Below are positions 49,547-62,450 of a stretch of DNA of 64,000 nt, piece by piece. The stretch comes from Rallus limicola (taxonomy: Eukaryota > Chordata > Aves > Gruiformes > Rallidae). Under the pieces are notes generated by a model, which saw only the letters and a program-made list of their open reading frames with translations, was not told the origin of the DNA and did not search any database. Position numbers and translations under genes: made by a program. Within the stretch, counting starts at the first letter, position 1; each line of letters begins with the position of its first letter. The stretch spans positions 34,698,991-34,762,990 of the forward strand of contig JAKCOZ010000007.1 of assembly GCA_022605955.1 (NCBI GenBank). The letters run 5' to 3'.

Positions 49547-50466
49547 CTGCAATGAACAACAAATAGGATTTGATCAGACAAGAAAAGAAAAAATATCTGT
49601 TTAAAGAGAGAGACAGAGAGCGACTGTTCTGCTGTCATGCAGGCTGCAAACCGAAACTGTTAGCAAAGTTTGCACAAAATAATCTCTTGGATCTTAATTA
49701 GAGGCATCAAACGTGTAAAAATCTCTCTGCATTGAGGAAGAAATATGCAGTATTTGGGAGCATTAAACTCTAGCTGAACTACAAATGATGTTTCCAAGAA
49801 CTGACTCACAAGAATCTAGTCAGGAATGATTACAACCATAATTAACAATTTGTTTTTGCACTGCCTTTTCTGTAAAGAGAACTTTGTGATTTGTTCCAAG
49901 GCTTAGTTTGAGAAAAAAGCCATATTAAGGAAAACAAAGAGTGCCAGTTAGCTAAGAATTAATATCATTTATAATAGTTCTTCTGTTGTCATTCACCAAA
50001 TTAGATAAATTCATTTTCAACTGATGTCCAAACACAAGCTTGCATAGCTTAAATCCTGAGCCACTGGGCAGAGGAAACTGGAAGGATAACCAAATGATTT
50101 CATAGCCTGTGCCAGTTTTTATAGACCTTTTCTCCACTGATACCTACTGCATTCTTTTTCCTTGTATAAGGTGTGTCACTGCTTCTTCCTTTGCAATATG
50201 AATTTATAAGAGCCAAATGGGAGTGGATCCTTGGACAGAGTAAACTCCAGTGGCTTATTTGTCTGTCATTGACATCTCTTTGTGCTCTGTATGTTTGTAA
50301 GGCAGAGACATCAACACCATTGAAGCGAGGATTGTTTGGGAAACCAGTAAGAAACATAATATTTGCATCCACTAGAGACAAAATACAGACCTGCAGTTTC
50401 AGCAGCTTTATCCAAAACTTCATCCCTCCTGTACATTACACATTCATCTCCTCTCAAGACTGGCTT

Positions 50467-50890
50467 AGAATCATAGAATCATTTAGATTGGAAAAGGCCT
50501 TTAAGATCATCAAGTCCAACTGTAAAGCTAAGGCTGCCAAGTCCACCACTGAGCCATCTTTTAAATACCTCCAGGAATGGTGACTTAAACGCTTCTCTGG
50601 ACAGCTTACTCTGGTGACTGACAACTCTTTTGGTGAAGAATTTTTTAATAATATCTTATCTAAACCTCCCCAGTTCAAGCTGAGGCCATTTCCTCTTGTT
50701 CTATCATTTGCTACTTGTAAGAAGAGACCAACCCCCACTCGGCTACAACCTCCTTTCAGGTAGTTGTAGAGATTGATAAGGTCTACCCTTGGCCTCCTCC
50801 AGGCTAAGCAATCCCAGTTCCCTCAGCTGCTCCTCATAAGGCTTGTTCTCTAGACCCTTCACCAGCTTCGTTGCTCTTCTTTGAACATGT
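50467..50890 (-). mobile_element. CR1 3'-end fragment
   Basis: Minus-strand CR1 3' end: agaatcatagaatcatttag, then ggaaaaggcctttaagatca, and at its far end gacccttcaccagcttcgtt. Confidence 0.9.
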
Positions 50891-52338
50891 CAAAGTTTTC
50901 ATTCTGCCTTTTTCTAAACTTGTGAGAGGGTTGAGAGTGAAAAAAATATGTCCTGAAGTCATTAATATTCCTTGAATGCAGCATGTAGGACAAAACTGCT
51001 CTGACTGCAGCCTTAGCTAAGGAAGCCATCAAGGCACAATGAACCAGCTGAAAGCCTGCAAACAGCAGCTCACCATTTTCAGAACACCCATGCCAGGACA
51101 GATCAAGAGTTCATCTCTCAGGATCCCCTCTCTAATAGTGGACAACAGTGAGTCCCCAGGTAGAAGTAGAAGAATAAAAGAGTAGATACAAGTGCAAGAA
51201 CAAGGCAAGCGTTCAGTGATATTTTGTCAAAGCAGCCATGAACACCAGAAATCTGTGAATGCAGCACACTGTGGGCTAGAAGTTGCATTCCTGTAGCATT
51301 AGCTGTTAGTCAGTTTCCCTAAAATCAAAGTGTTGTTTGTCCTAACAGAAGAGAGAAAGTATCTAGGAAAAATCTCTAATCTTACTGTGATGTTCTGCAT
51401 CAGATATTCAGGTCTTGCTCTTCACATTCACATGAATTTGTGAGATTTAACATTCAACTAAATGCACCTGGCAGTAATTTCAGCTTTGTGTATTCCCATA
51501 TTTCTGAATCTAGAGTATTGTTCTATGATAGTGCAGGGAATTCATTTACACTTTATATGCCATGATTAAATAAGAATGCCTATCCTGGCTCCAGCTGAAG
51601 TTTTATTTAACCTTTGTCAGTAATAGATGTCCAGGCAAAGCTTGTGAGAAATACGATGTGATTAGCATGATCCGTGTGTCTTCCTGACTTCCAAGATCCT
51701 GTGGTTTACAGCACCTCTGAGCTGGAGGTGGCATGCTCTAATCTGTCTGCTTAACTTTTTCTGATACCTCTCTGAAGTTAATTGCACCTTCATCCCCTTA
51801 GGCATTCAATGACAAAGTTTTCTACAATTTAATTAGGCACTTTGTGATAAAAATATTTCCTTTTTTTTTCTTTCATTCTCAGCCTTATCATTTCCTTGAG
51901 TGCCGTGTCATGCTTATAAGAAACAGTGACTAATCATTCCCTATTCATCTGCCTCTCACTGTTCCTGATTTTACTGACTTGCAGGATTACCCCTCTCAGC
52001 CTTTTATTTTTCAGAAAAGGGTGGATTTGAAACTGTTTAGTCTCACTGCATTTCTCACCATTCCACCTCCGCACTTAGTGTTTTTTCCCTGTTATCTACC
52101 TTACCTTGTTTGCCTGGAGACAGGTTGCCCTGGACTAGCCAGCTTCCCCCAGACACTTTCTGCCTTTCTTCCAAGATAAAACAGAGAACACAATAATTCA
52201 GCCCATGAGATAACTCCTTTCTGGTGCAGGCTATTAAAAGCCGTATGATGAGCTGACATGAGATAAGACCAGTTCAGAATTACGTTGTTCAGCGAGACTA
52301 CTGAAACCAGCTGTGGATGGCTGGCAGAGTCAACGTCT

Positions 52339-53030
52339 CATACCTTTCTGACTGGCTTGAAGATAACCAAAGCATCCACACTAGAAAAGCTAGGGTGTAG
52401 GGTGAAAAAGAGAAAAGCCTTTCACAACATCTGAAATGGGCATTTCGGCAGTGAAAGTGGTAGCAGGGTGCTCTCATTTGCTTGCAAATTCAATTGCAAG
52501 TTCCTCATGAGCCCAGTTCAGCAACCCGTCTCTGCTAATACTCAGGACTAGTGCCACTTACTTCATCTGATCTCCTTAGAGCAAATGCAGTAGAATTTGG
52601 CCTTCAATTAGATTTCATGAGCACATAATTTGATTTGGACAAAGGGAATTATGGAAAACATGTTACAGGTAAAACAACAGCTTACTCAGAGTCAGAATCT
52701 GCTTTTCTTACACATAGTCTGATTGAAACCAATCTAAAGAGTAAACCACTATGGCTTGCAAGGATGCTAACCTGTGGTTCTTGTTAATAAAACAATAAAA
52801 AACATATAAACCTGAGTGTCTCATTGCCACTCCTTTTTATTGTGGCCAATTCCAGAAGTTTTGCAGGATTTTCCACTGCCTACCTGGGCCACAAGTCAGG
52901 GCAGACTCTGATCTTATAAGACATGAACAGTTTCCTATCTCTTTGACTAACATAGAGATAACCAGTGCTCACACAGTAGGGGAGCTGAGGTATAATGTGA
53001 AAAAAAAAAAAAAGAATCTTTTCACAACAT
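52339..53030. repeat. Diverged 90-bp direct duplication, about 600 bp apart
   Basis: Copy 1 (52339-52430) and copy 2 (52934-53030) share the order agataacca, a 'ca..caca' block, agctagggtgtagggtg versus agctgaggtataatgtg, an A-rich run, and cttttcacaacat or ctttcacaacat. Alignment was by eye. Confidence 0.6.
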
Positions 53031-53743
53031 TTATAAGCTCTTTAGTCTCTTTGTGCCATGCACAACATTTGAGCCACTGTAGCAGAGATAGCAAGTGATT
53101 TTAAGAAGTCATGAGTGATACATTTTGATGTCTGTTTCTCAAACGTTGAAAAAAAGCAAACAAGAAGGTACCCATCACCATACTGCTTGGGAATATCTGT
53201 GTAACAGGATCAGCACCGTCCCTGCTGAACCTGCAGTTGCACATAATCGCATAATAGGATGAACAAAGCTAAAGTTACTTGACAAGATCATGCAGGTAGT
53301 TAGAAGAAGCTGTTGAAATTTTTACTCCAAAACTCTGCTTCCCATATTAAGAACTTAGTTCACAGAGAAATCATTTATCAAATAAATTTACATTTATAAA
53401 GGGTCCTTCACACAGGCACCTCAGACCCATCTCCAAAACTGATATGAAAACTATCCAAGAACAAAGGAAATGAAAGGGGAAGATGCAGGTCAGACAAGAG
53501 AGCTGAGTTTACATTTGACAGTGTACATCGATTCAAATAATTTCATTTATATCTGTAATTTATTGCATAAAAAGGACTTTGACAAGGCAGCTGAAAACAA
53601 GATAATATTTTGAGTGGATTTGGGAAACACCAGATCTCAGACAAAGAAATAATTAAAAGGCACTGGACACAGATGGTGAGGAAGGAGTATCAATGCAGGT
53701 GTGTAAATTTTAGTAATGTAAGAGGACAGGAAAATGAGAATTC

Positions 53744-53777
53744 ACTGAAAAGACAGTAACGTAACTGTCTTTTCAGT
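53744..53777. repeat. Perfect inverted repeat, 14-bp arms
   Basis: The left arm actgaaaagacagt (53744-53757) and the right arm actgtcttttcagt (53764-53777) are exact reverse complements, with loop aacgta. It could fold as a hairpin in DNA or RNA; no function is known to me. Confidence 0.95.
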
Positions 53778-55787
53778 TATTTACTGTAAAGTAACTGTAA
53801 AGTTGCAAAGTGGTACGTGAGCCCCAACCACAGGCAGCTTAACAAGACAGAACTGAATGCAGTTCAGTAAGCAGGAAATTCAGAAGGGTACAGGTGAGTT
53901 ACTGAGAGCAGAGCTGGGCTGAGCATAACAACAGCAATTTGTAGGCATTTCTGCTATTAAGGGCACCTAATTAAGTTTGCCTTGATTTGGAGTTTACACA
54001 GATTCCTGTGATTGTCTAAACTCACAAGGAGTGAGTTAAAGAAAGGTTTGCAAAGGAAATTTAAAACTTAAAAAATCATAACTGAAGTGTGTCTCAATTC
54101 TGCCACAAGTTCCCTCTTTGAAAAGGTTCAATTGTCCATCAGGGACAATTATATAAAACCATAAGGCCAGGTGTAGATTGTCCTAATTCAATACATTTTA
54201 CAACCTGCCAGTCTTAGACATTCATGGAGAAATATAGTGATAGAGTTCAGCATTTCCAAAGAGACCGTAGCCTGAGGAACAGTGAATACTTAGGAAGATT
54301 CAACAAACCCAAGAGACTGGAAATACATTGACTGATAGCTATTCTTAAAAGACAGAAACTGCCAGTCTTCACCATGAATAGCCGAAACAATGGTAGCACA
54401 CATTCACATGAAAAGCACAGTGGAGGAGAGGAGAAAGACAAAAAAGTTTAGAAACAATTCTGAAATCCAGGAGGACACTTAACTTGTGTGTAACTACCTC
54501 AAATGCAGAAAGAAATCCTACTGTTCTTTGCAAAAACAAACCCGTTATTAATCTCTTCATCAGGTATTTTTTTTCTGCTGTGTAGGAGAGAAGTGCTGGG
54601 GCTGATCTTACCAACATCTGAAAACTAAAGAAATGGTTTTCAACGTAATCTCCAGTTGGACTTTCTCAAGGCACATGAGTCCTAAACAGCAGGAATTTCA
54701 TTAATTCCTGAAACAAGCTCGTGGGAAATTGTTTAATTATTTTCTATTTTGCTTTCTAATTTTGGATTGCCTTCAACAATGGATTAGAGAAGTTCTTGTC
54801 TGTTTTGGGAAAACTCAGAAAGTAAAGCTGTTGTGCTTCTTTATGTGTGTTTTCAGCATGTGCCACATAAAGAAGTGGTTGCTATGGTAATTATTATTGG
54901 TTAATTAGGTTTGGAAAAGCATTTTGATTCATCATTAGTTGTTTAACTAAAAATAGTAGCTTGCCACAAGGTTGTTTTTTGTAACTAAAATCTCTCAGAA
55001 ACTCCATTGCCCTCTCCCCCTTCTTCATCACCCCCTTGCTTAGGTTATTTCAGGGGAAAATAACTTATAAGAACTGATCACCAGGAAAGAACCAGGGTTG
55101 CATGTGAAGTGTGGGATTTGAGACAAAAATGCTCTATTTTGTACAGAATGGGAACATCTGGCAGCACAGACTCTACCACTCTCTCATTGCTAGGCTGCAG
55201 CAAGCCTCTGTCTCCAGCTGAGACCATGATTTTATGAATCAAAGCTCCTGGCAGCAAAACTAGTAAGTACCTGTATCTCTGTAATGCCTCTTGCCCACCT
55301 TGATCCCTCAGCACAGCTTTCCCTTTGTCATGCCAGATCAATTATTTGTGGGACCATACTGTGAACTATATCAGGGAACCTGGCCAACTTAAAAAACAAA
55401 CATTTGGCGTTGGCAGTGATTTTCCTATCTAGAGCAGTCGTCTGATTGAGTTCACAGCACAGCCTCCACAGGGAGAGGAAGCACGTGAACATTCATAGTT
55501 GGCACTGCTGCCAACTCATTAGACTGAAATCATTGCTGCCTTATTGTTAAATCACCTTGTAAGTAGTTTTTTTATTCCCCAGGTTCACTCCTTCTGAATT
55601 CTCCTGGGCCTAACATCTAAATGCCAATGGCCATGATAGAGGGTTTTTCTTGTGGAGTTTTTTTTTCTTCAGATTGTGAGTGCTTCTTCTTCAACATTTA
55701 TTGGAAACTAACCTGTCCCACAAAGGTGCCCAAACTGCTGCCATGAACTTTCCAGAAAGATCACTTGTCTTTGATGCTCTGTATAGA

Positions 55788-56180
55788 ACCACAGAATCAT
55801 AGAATGGTTTTGCTTGGAAAAGACCTTCAAGATCATTGAGTCCAACCATCTATCCAGCCCTACTAGGTCCAACACTAGACTGTGTCACCAAGTACAACAT
55901 CTATGCTTCTTTTAAACACCTCCAGGGATGGTGACTCAATCACTTCATTGGGCAGCCTGTTCCAAATAGAATCAATCATAGAATCATAAAATAGTTTAGG
56001 TTGGAAAAGACCTTTATTATCATCAAGTCCAGCTGTTAACCCAGCACTGCCAACCTCACCCCTAAACCATGGCCCTGCACATCTTTTAAATTCATCCAGG
56101 GATGGTGACTTAAACACTTCTATGGGCAGCCTGTTCCAGTGATAGATAACCCTTTTGGTGAAAAAAGTATTGTCCAATGC
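55788..56180 (-). mobile_element. Two CR1 3'-end fragments in tandem (possibly nested)
   Basis: Two minus-strand CR1 3' ends in the same direction: 55788-55968 (acagaatcatagaatgg) and about 55976-56180 (atcatagaatcataaaatag). Each has its own tail and the ggaaaagacct motif. The first stops at ttccaaatag, exactly where the second begins. Confidence 0.85.
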
Positions 56181-58120
56181 ATAAGTACAACAGGTCTTTA
56201 ACTCCTACTCACAGCTGGAGTGAGTGGTATCTCTTTGATCTACATTTGCATAGTTTATTGAAAGACAGGGATATACGATGCCCCTGAGAAGACAAGAATG
56301 GAGAAAGGTATGCTGTTTATTCATGATAAAATTAGTAGAGCACAGACTATGATAATTAAGAGCAATGCTTTACCCTACCCATCCTTGATTTGCTAAATGA
56401 GAAGGGACCCATTTGCATCATTGTTACCTCCTGATTTCATGTTTAGAACTGAGTTTTGTGGTTCAGCTGCACACAGCTCCCATGGGAACACTGGCTGATT
56501 CTTCAAAAACTCGGGTGGTATTTATGCCTCTAGGAGAGCTGAAATCTTTTAAGAAGCCTGGTCTTGTTGCTTCCCAAGTAGGCATTAAAGGACTTCACTA
56601 TATACACTTGGGGACATAGTCTGGTCTCTAATGTGCATGAAACCTGCAGCCTGCCCGGCAAGTTGGCCCTATCAAAACACAAGGTGTACTCCAAAGAATT
56701 ATTAGATTACCTTCAATGAGAGTAACTGATCTTAGATACTGTTTTCTCCATCCTATTGAAGAATATCCCAACATGCCAATTGCTCCTGCACTGCTGCTTT
56801 AGAAAAAAAAGTCCAATTTCCCCCTGAATTCTGAGCACGTTTGCATGAAATCAATTGTTCTAGTTCAAGAGAGAATTCAGAAATATGTATTTTTAATATT
56901 CAGAAAAGGAGTTTAATTTTCTGTTAGAAAAATAGGTATCTGCTTCTTGCTTTTCCTCTCATTGAATCCATTAGAAATGTAGAAAATTGAATGTCTGATT
57001 ACATTGTTCACAGGTAGCTCAAACCATACAATTTAGTAAGTCAGTTACTGACTATGGCAAGAGTTTTGCAACATGGTGTGGTACAAGAGACCTTTCAGGA
57101 AAATCACATCATACCAGACATATAAGGGATGACATAACTTGAGTGATGCACAGAGGCAGCTAAGCAAATGCACAACCTTGCCTGTGCCATCAAACAGCCT
57201 CAAAAGACAATTTTCAGCATACCTTCTCTAACTCCCCTTGAGCTTCTCTAAAATTTAGGATTCAGGCATGATCTTAATTTAAAAAAAAAAATCTGTTCTG
57301 GGACTTTGGATTTTTTTTTTTCCAGTTTTCTATTTTTAGATGTTAAAGTGACTAGGCATGTCTGAGACAATGTCAGTAGTAGGGTCATAGCCCATGCATA
57401 CAGGTGAATGGACAGAGTAAATGATCTTCAATTTTTAGTAACTGTGTTCCCTCACTACAGGGTACTATGCTGAACTCTCTGACCCTCATCTAGGAACTGA
57501 TCCTGCACTACAAAACGAAACCTGGTGATCACGTCTGCTGCTCACTCAGCAGCACAGCACTCTTTTGTCATCATTTTGCACACAGAATGCTATTACAGAT
57601 ACCTGCAATGTTCCTATTTAGGATGAACAATCTTACACTTTGATGTGAATAGCTTTCCCTGTTCAGTGATTTCTGTGTGCTGGTTATGTACCTTCTGCCT
57701 CTGCTCTGAGACAGCTGCATTGCAGTGTAATTACAAGGAGAAATTTAAAGCCAAACCTTCCAGGTGTCATCATTTTTTTGTCCCCAAAAAATCACCTCTT
57801 TTGGTGTTTTTACGTAAAGGTAGAAGGCTCAGACAGGAATCTGTTTTCTTTTCCAAATAACCTTGAAACCATAGTACATGTACTGCAGAATTACTTTAAC
57901 TTATGTGTGCTTTCTAACAGAAGTAGATCCTGTGACAACACACAAACACGCCCAGAAAAAAACAAGGTACAGCACAAACACCGGCACAACACAGACTACG
58001 ACAAACTGGAAGCAGCCCTTGTCAATTGGGGTAGTTAGGAACTGCTGAAGTGATTGTATTGCCCTGCTCACTGCTCAAAAGGGAGTGTAAAACAGCTGTG
58101 GAGTTTCTCTTTCTGTGCTT

Positions 58121-58371
58121 CATAGAATCATAGAATATCCTGAGTTGGAAGGGTCCCATAAGGATCATCAAATCCAACTCCTGGTTCCTGGGATGGCCAA
58201 GTCAGAGCATGTGACTGAGTGCATAATCCAGATGCTTCTTGAACTCAGTCAAGCTCAGTGCTGTGACCACCTCTCTGGTTAGCCTGTGCCAGTGCCCAAC
58301 CACCCTTTCAGTAAAGCTCTTCCACATCAATACTTTGGACTTGTGAAGCTCAGTCTGACACCAATATTTTC
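58121..58371 (-). mobile_element. CR1 3'-end fragment
   Basis: Minus-strand CR1 3' end: catagaatcatagaatatcc, then gttggaagggtcccataagg and aaatccaactcctgg. It differs in sequence type from its plus-strand neighbour, so it is probably a different CR1 subfamily. Confidence 0.85.
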
Positions 58372-58394
58372 CCTATTTTTTTTTTATGCAGAGT

Positions 58395-58982
58395 TGATCT
58401 GCCTTTAGTTCCATTATACTCAGCTCTGGTGAGGCCACACCTTGGGTACTGTGTTTAGTTTGAGGTCCCTCATTACAGGAAAGATTCAGTGAGATGCTGT
58501 AGTGTGTCCAGAGGAGGGTGACAAAGCTGGTGAAGGATCTGGAACACAAGTTCTATGAGGAATGACTGAGAGAGCTGGAGCCTTTTAGTCTTGAGAAAAA
58601 GAGACTGAGGGGAGACTTTATTGCTCTCTACAACTACATGCAAGGTGGTTGCAGAGATGTCGGGGTTGGTCTCTTCTCTTGGATGACAAGTGGTAGGATG
58701 AGAGAAAATGGCTTAAAATTGCACCAGGGGAGATATAGATTAGATATTGGGAAAAATTTCTTTACTGAAAGGATTGTCAGGCATTGGAACAGGCTGCCCA
58801 GGGAGGTGGTGGAGTTGCCATCCCTGGAGGTGGAGTCACCACCCCTGGAGGTATTCAGAAGGCATGTAGATGAAGTCCTTAATGACATGATCTAGAAGTA
58901 GACTAGTCAGGGTTAGACTATGGTTGGTCTCGATGATCTCAAGGGTCTCTTCCAACCCAGGAGATTCTATGATTCTATGATT
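58395..58982 (+). mobile_element. CR1 3'-end fragment
   Basis: Plus-strand CR1, from ctcagctctggtgaggccac to a clean tail of attctatgattctatgattc. The gap to the opposite fragment is about 25 bp. A small repeat (tggaggtggagtcaccaccc) near 58825 is internal. Confidence 0.9.
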
Positions 58983-59401
58983 CCCATACAAGCTGCACAT
59001 TAACTGCTTACAAAAAATACCAAAGTCATTACATCCAATAGAAGCCATGTTCTATTTAAAGCCACTGGAGAAATAAATTAGTCCTAATAAAAGCTACATC
59101 AAACAAAGATTTATAAGAAATTAATCTGAAATGTGAAGCACACTCACAACATCCTATATATTAAAGATTTAGGGGAAAAAAATATCCTGTTTGGTTTTTT
59201 TAAACTAACCCTTAGCAAATGCTAGCTTCCCCCCTTGCATTAAATACATGGATATTGAATTATAAATAACTTTCTCCCAATTCAGATGTACCAGCATTTG
59301 GGGATCTGGCATCAGACATCATAGGTAACTTCCCATTGACAAAAAATTCCAGTTGACACCCAGTCTGGAAATGTCTGAGTTTTAGGATGAGCCTGTACAC
59401 C

Positions 59402-59984
59402 TGTCGTGGTTTCACCCAAGCTGTGGGCTGAGATCCACGCAGCTGCCTGCTCCTTAAAGTAAAAGAGCAGGAGAAGAAGGAAAGGGGGGGAACAAGGGAA
59501 GGGAAAAGGAAGGGGCAAATAACTCCAAAACCAAGTAACTAAGAGGCCCGTGGGTTGGGATAAGGATAGTTTACTAAGATAACAGAAATATAAAATATAA
59601 CAATGCTAACAGGACTTTAGAGCAAAAGAATATGAAACTATTGATACACAATGCAGTTTCTCATCGAACCACACAACTCAGGCCATACCACCCAGAGCCG
59701 TCCCGGAACCCGACCGTCCCCCAAGACCCTCACGTCCCGGCCGCTCGCGTCCCGGAACCGCCCCCCTTCTTCCTCCCATCAGCCCCCCTTTGTCCTGGGC
59801 AGGACGTAATTGGCATGGAATACTCTCTTTGGCCCATCTGGGTCACCTGTCCTGGCTTTGACTGTCTGACTGCAACTAGAAACATCAGGGTGTTATCAGC
59901 ACTATTTTCATTTTAACTCCCAAACACAGCATTCCATCCGCTGCTACAAATGAAGTTAACTCTATCCTGACTGAAACCAGGACA
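59402..59984 (-). mobile_element. Solo LTR of the same retrovirus family
   Basis: 583 bp in reverse orientation, closely similar along its whole length to the 588-bp LTRs, with TG...CA ends. It differs by scattered substitutions and small indels, for example in the TATATATTTT segment and in the pyrimidine run. Flanks carry a perfect 5-bp duplication, acacc, at 59397-59401 and 59985-59989. No internal sequence remains, so it arose by recombination between the two LTRs of a former provirus. It lies in the sense orientation relative to ADCY8. Its GC-rich core still has many CpGs, so it is also fairly young. Confidence 0.93.
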
Positions 59985-62319
59985 ACACCACAAAACTAGG
60001 ACCTCTAAAGTGAAATTCACCTTTGGAAATTTTCCTCAAATTATCTCAGTAGTTCTCTCTAAGGTAATGCAAGATAGCCAGAGCAGGAGAACTCCTAGTA
60101 CTTTCCTTAGTAGATTATACAACTGATTAGAAGTAATGGTAGAAAAAAAATAATTCATCAAACCTGCTTTGCAGCATTGGGAACAGTTTAACTACATTTT
60201 AAGGGAAACAGAATTAGGTAGTCTGCATTTCTGCTAAGTGAGTTTGGGGTGGTGTTCTGCACAGCTGTTTTTATTGCTCTAGATAATGGCTCTTATCCGA
60301 GGTACGATGTCAAAACTGAGTGAGCAATAATTATGTTTGTAGGGCTGACAGCAGTTCATCTTTTCTGACACACGTCACTGCTGTTTTCATCTGATCAAAT
60401 GTATGCACATCCCAGCAATTACCTGCAGCATGCGCTCCGTGCCTCTTCCCAATGGAACTGGCAATCGGCATGAGCTGTGTACAGGGGATCCTATGCTGAT
60501 GCATTCTGCAGAGTTGTAACAACAGACTGCACAGGAAAAGTTTTAATTTCTCTTCCTAGCTATGTTAGGCCAGGTCCTCTGTGTTTTCCCCTAAATTGTC
60601 AAGATGTGTCCATAGGCAGAGGAAAGAAGCATCATTTTGCAAACTTTTTTTTTCTCCCCTCTTTGGTAATGCAATGGGCAAAAAAAAGAAGGTAATAGCA
60701 AAACATAATGATCTGAAATTACTCTTGGAGTCTTTATCAAGAAATAAAGGCTGCCTTATGAGAGCCACTCCAGTCTGGGTAAGAGTGAGACTAATACCTA
60801 TTAAAAAAGTAAATTGGTTTAACTGAAATATTTCTGAAAATATTGGTAATGAAAAATAGATGAGGAATATCATAGCGTCAAACGTCCTTTTCCAAACAAC
60901 CACTGTCCTTCAAAGCCTGCTCCTACTCTGATGGAAAGCTCTGCTGACCTGCTATTTGTGTTAATCAGTTGTACCTGGTGGTGAAGAAACCACCCCCCCC
61001 CACAGCTGTTCTTTTTTTAAACTATTCATCCCTCCAAAAAAAGCTGAACCAGTGTTGGAATCAATCACTCTTTGCACCTTATTATCAACAGTTCTAACTA
61101 AAGGCCAATGGCAAGACTAAATTTTTCCCACAGTTGCACCTGTAAGTGGCTGTCATTTTTCACAGGTCTCATTAGAGACGGAGTTTGCCCACTGAATCTA
61201 AAGCTGATTGATGTGTCAGATGATGAGTAAGTAGACTTACAGATTCCAGATCAGGCTGTAGGCTTGCTAGCCCAGAAATAATAAAGTATCTCCTCTCTAC
61301 AAGTTTCCCATTATGGCTGTTCTGCTTCCATTTTAAATTTGTTTTGGAAAAGTGACCTGAAAGCCCCAATGAAAGCAATTTAATATTCACTGTGTTTATT
61401 TTTCCCTTAGTGCCTTCTTTTGTTATTGTCTATGCTGGTCCCCTGAAAATCAAGAGAAGATAGAACTTGGCAATGACATTTTTAGAGTCCTTTCCTAGCA
61501 AAACGTGGAAAAAAATCAACAAAAATCCACAACACCTACTTTCTCAGCCATCCCTGATGCTAACGTTGGGCTGTAAACATGGTAGATCATAACACTTGAG
61601 GCCTCCCCTTACTTTGGAAAAATCCTGGGTAGCATAAAGGGAATGGACTGTAGTCTGAGTTCAATGCATGCAGAATCTCAGGCATCCTTAACCGCGCTGA
61701 GAACCAGTGCTGATACAACATTGGGAGACTGAAGGAAATGGAGAACCTGAATGAACATGCAAGGACAACTTTCAGATGGTTGAGGATGAGATAGTAGCAT
61801 CCAGGAGCCTTTGTCCTCCAAAGCTGAAATGAACACAGCTTTGGCACAGCAGAAAATATGAATTGCTCAACATTAAATGGGAATTTTATTGAGAACTACC
61901 AAACATTACTCATTTTTCTTTTTAAGTCTGCTTTATCTCAAATGTTTTAACTCTCAGTTAGGAAACATCCTGGAAAGAAAATCGGGAAGGGACGTGGAAG
62001 GAAATGGAAATGTACCAGACAAAAAGCTATGAGAGGTTACAGCATTCCAGACCAGCTGGATTAAAACTTTATCTCAGAGATTTAAGCGAGGACAAACATT
62101 TTCCTTTGTGAAACCTGTGGGTGTTGTTTTGCTATTAGTCACGGTGAATGCTACAGTGTGGTGAGCTAGAAGAAGTCAGACTGACATCAAAAGTACAGAG
62201 AGTGCTGTGGGAAAAAAGTTGACTCAGTCCTTTGGCTGGCAAAATACACTGCAGACAAATAACGAAGGATTAGGTTTCTTCTGCCACTTCGCTAGCAAGG
62301 GAGACATATAGAGCAGGTT

Positions 62320-62450
62320 TCATTCTGCTTTGATACTGGTGTGACCTAGGACTAATTCCTTTGAAGGCAGTGGCTTATTCTGGTATAAAGTAAGGATGGG
62401 ATTAACATCAAGCCCTAATATTTACTGTGGGCCAAATTCTCCTTGCCTGA
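62320..62450. repeat. Possible ancient amniote interspersed repeat
   Basis: The pattern atactggtgtgacc, attcctttgaaggcagtgg, ttctggtataaagt and gggccaaattctcc resembles an old palindrome-like amniote repeat I remember from reptile and bird genomes. I cannot name the family with confidence. A weaker example may lie at 15630-15690. Confidence 0.35.

Noticed and set aside
49547..49552. Methionine just upstream of the 150-bp exon as a protein start
   Set aside because: It lies in the intron, before the acceptor TTCATTGCAG. The exon is internal to ADCY8.
50173..50583. 136-residue plus-strand frame
   Set aside because: Its 3' part overlaps a CR1 fragment and the rest shows no recognisable domain.
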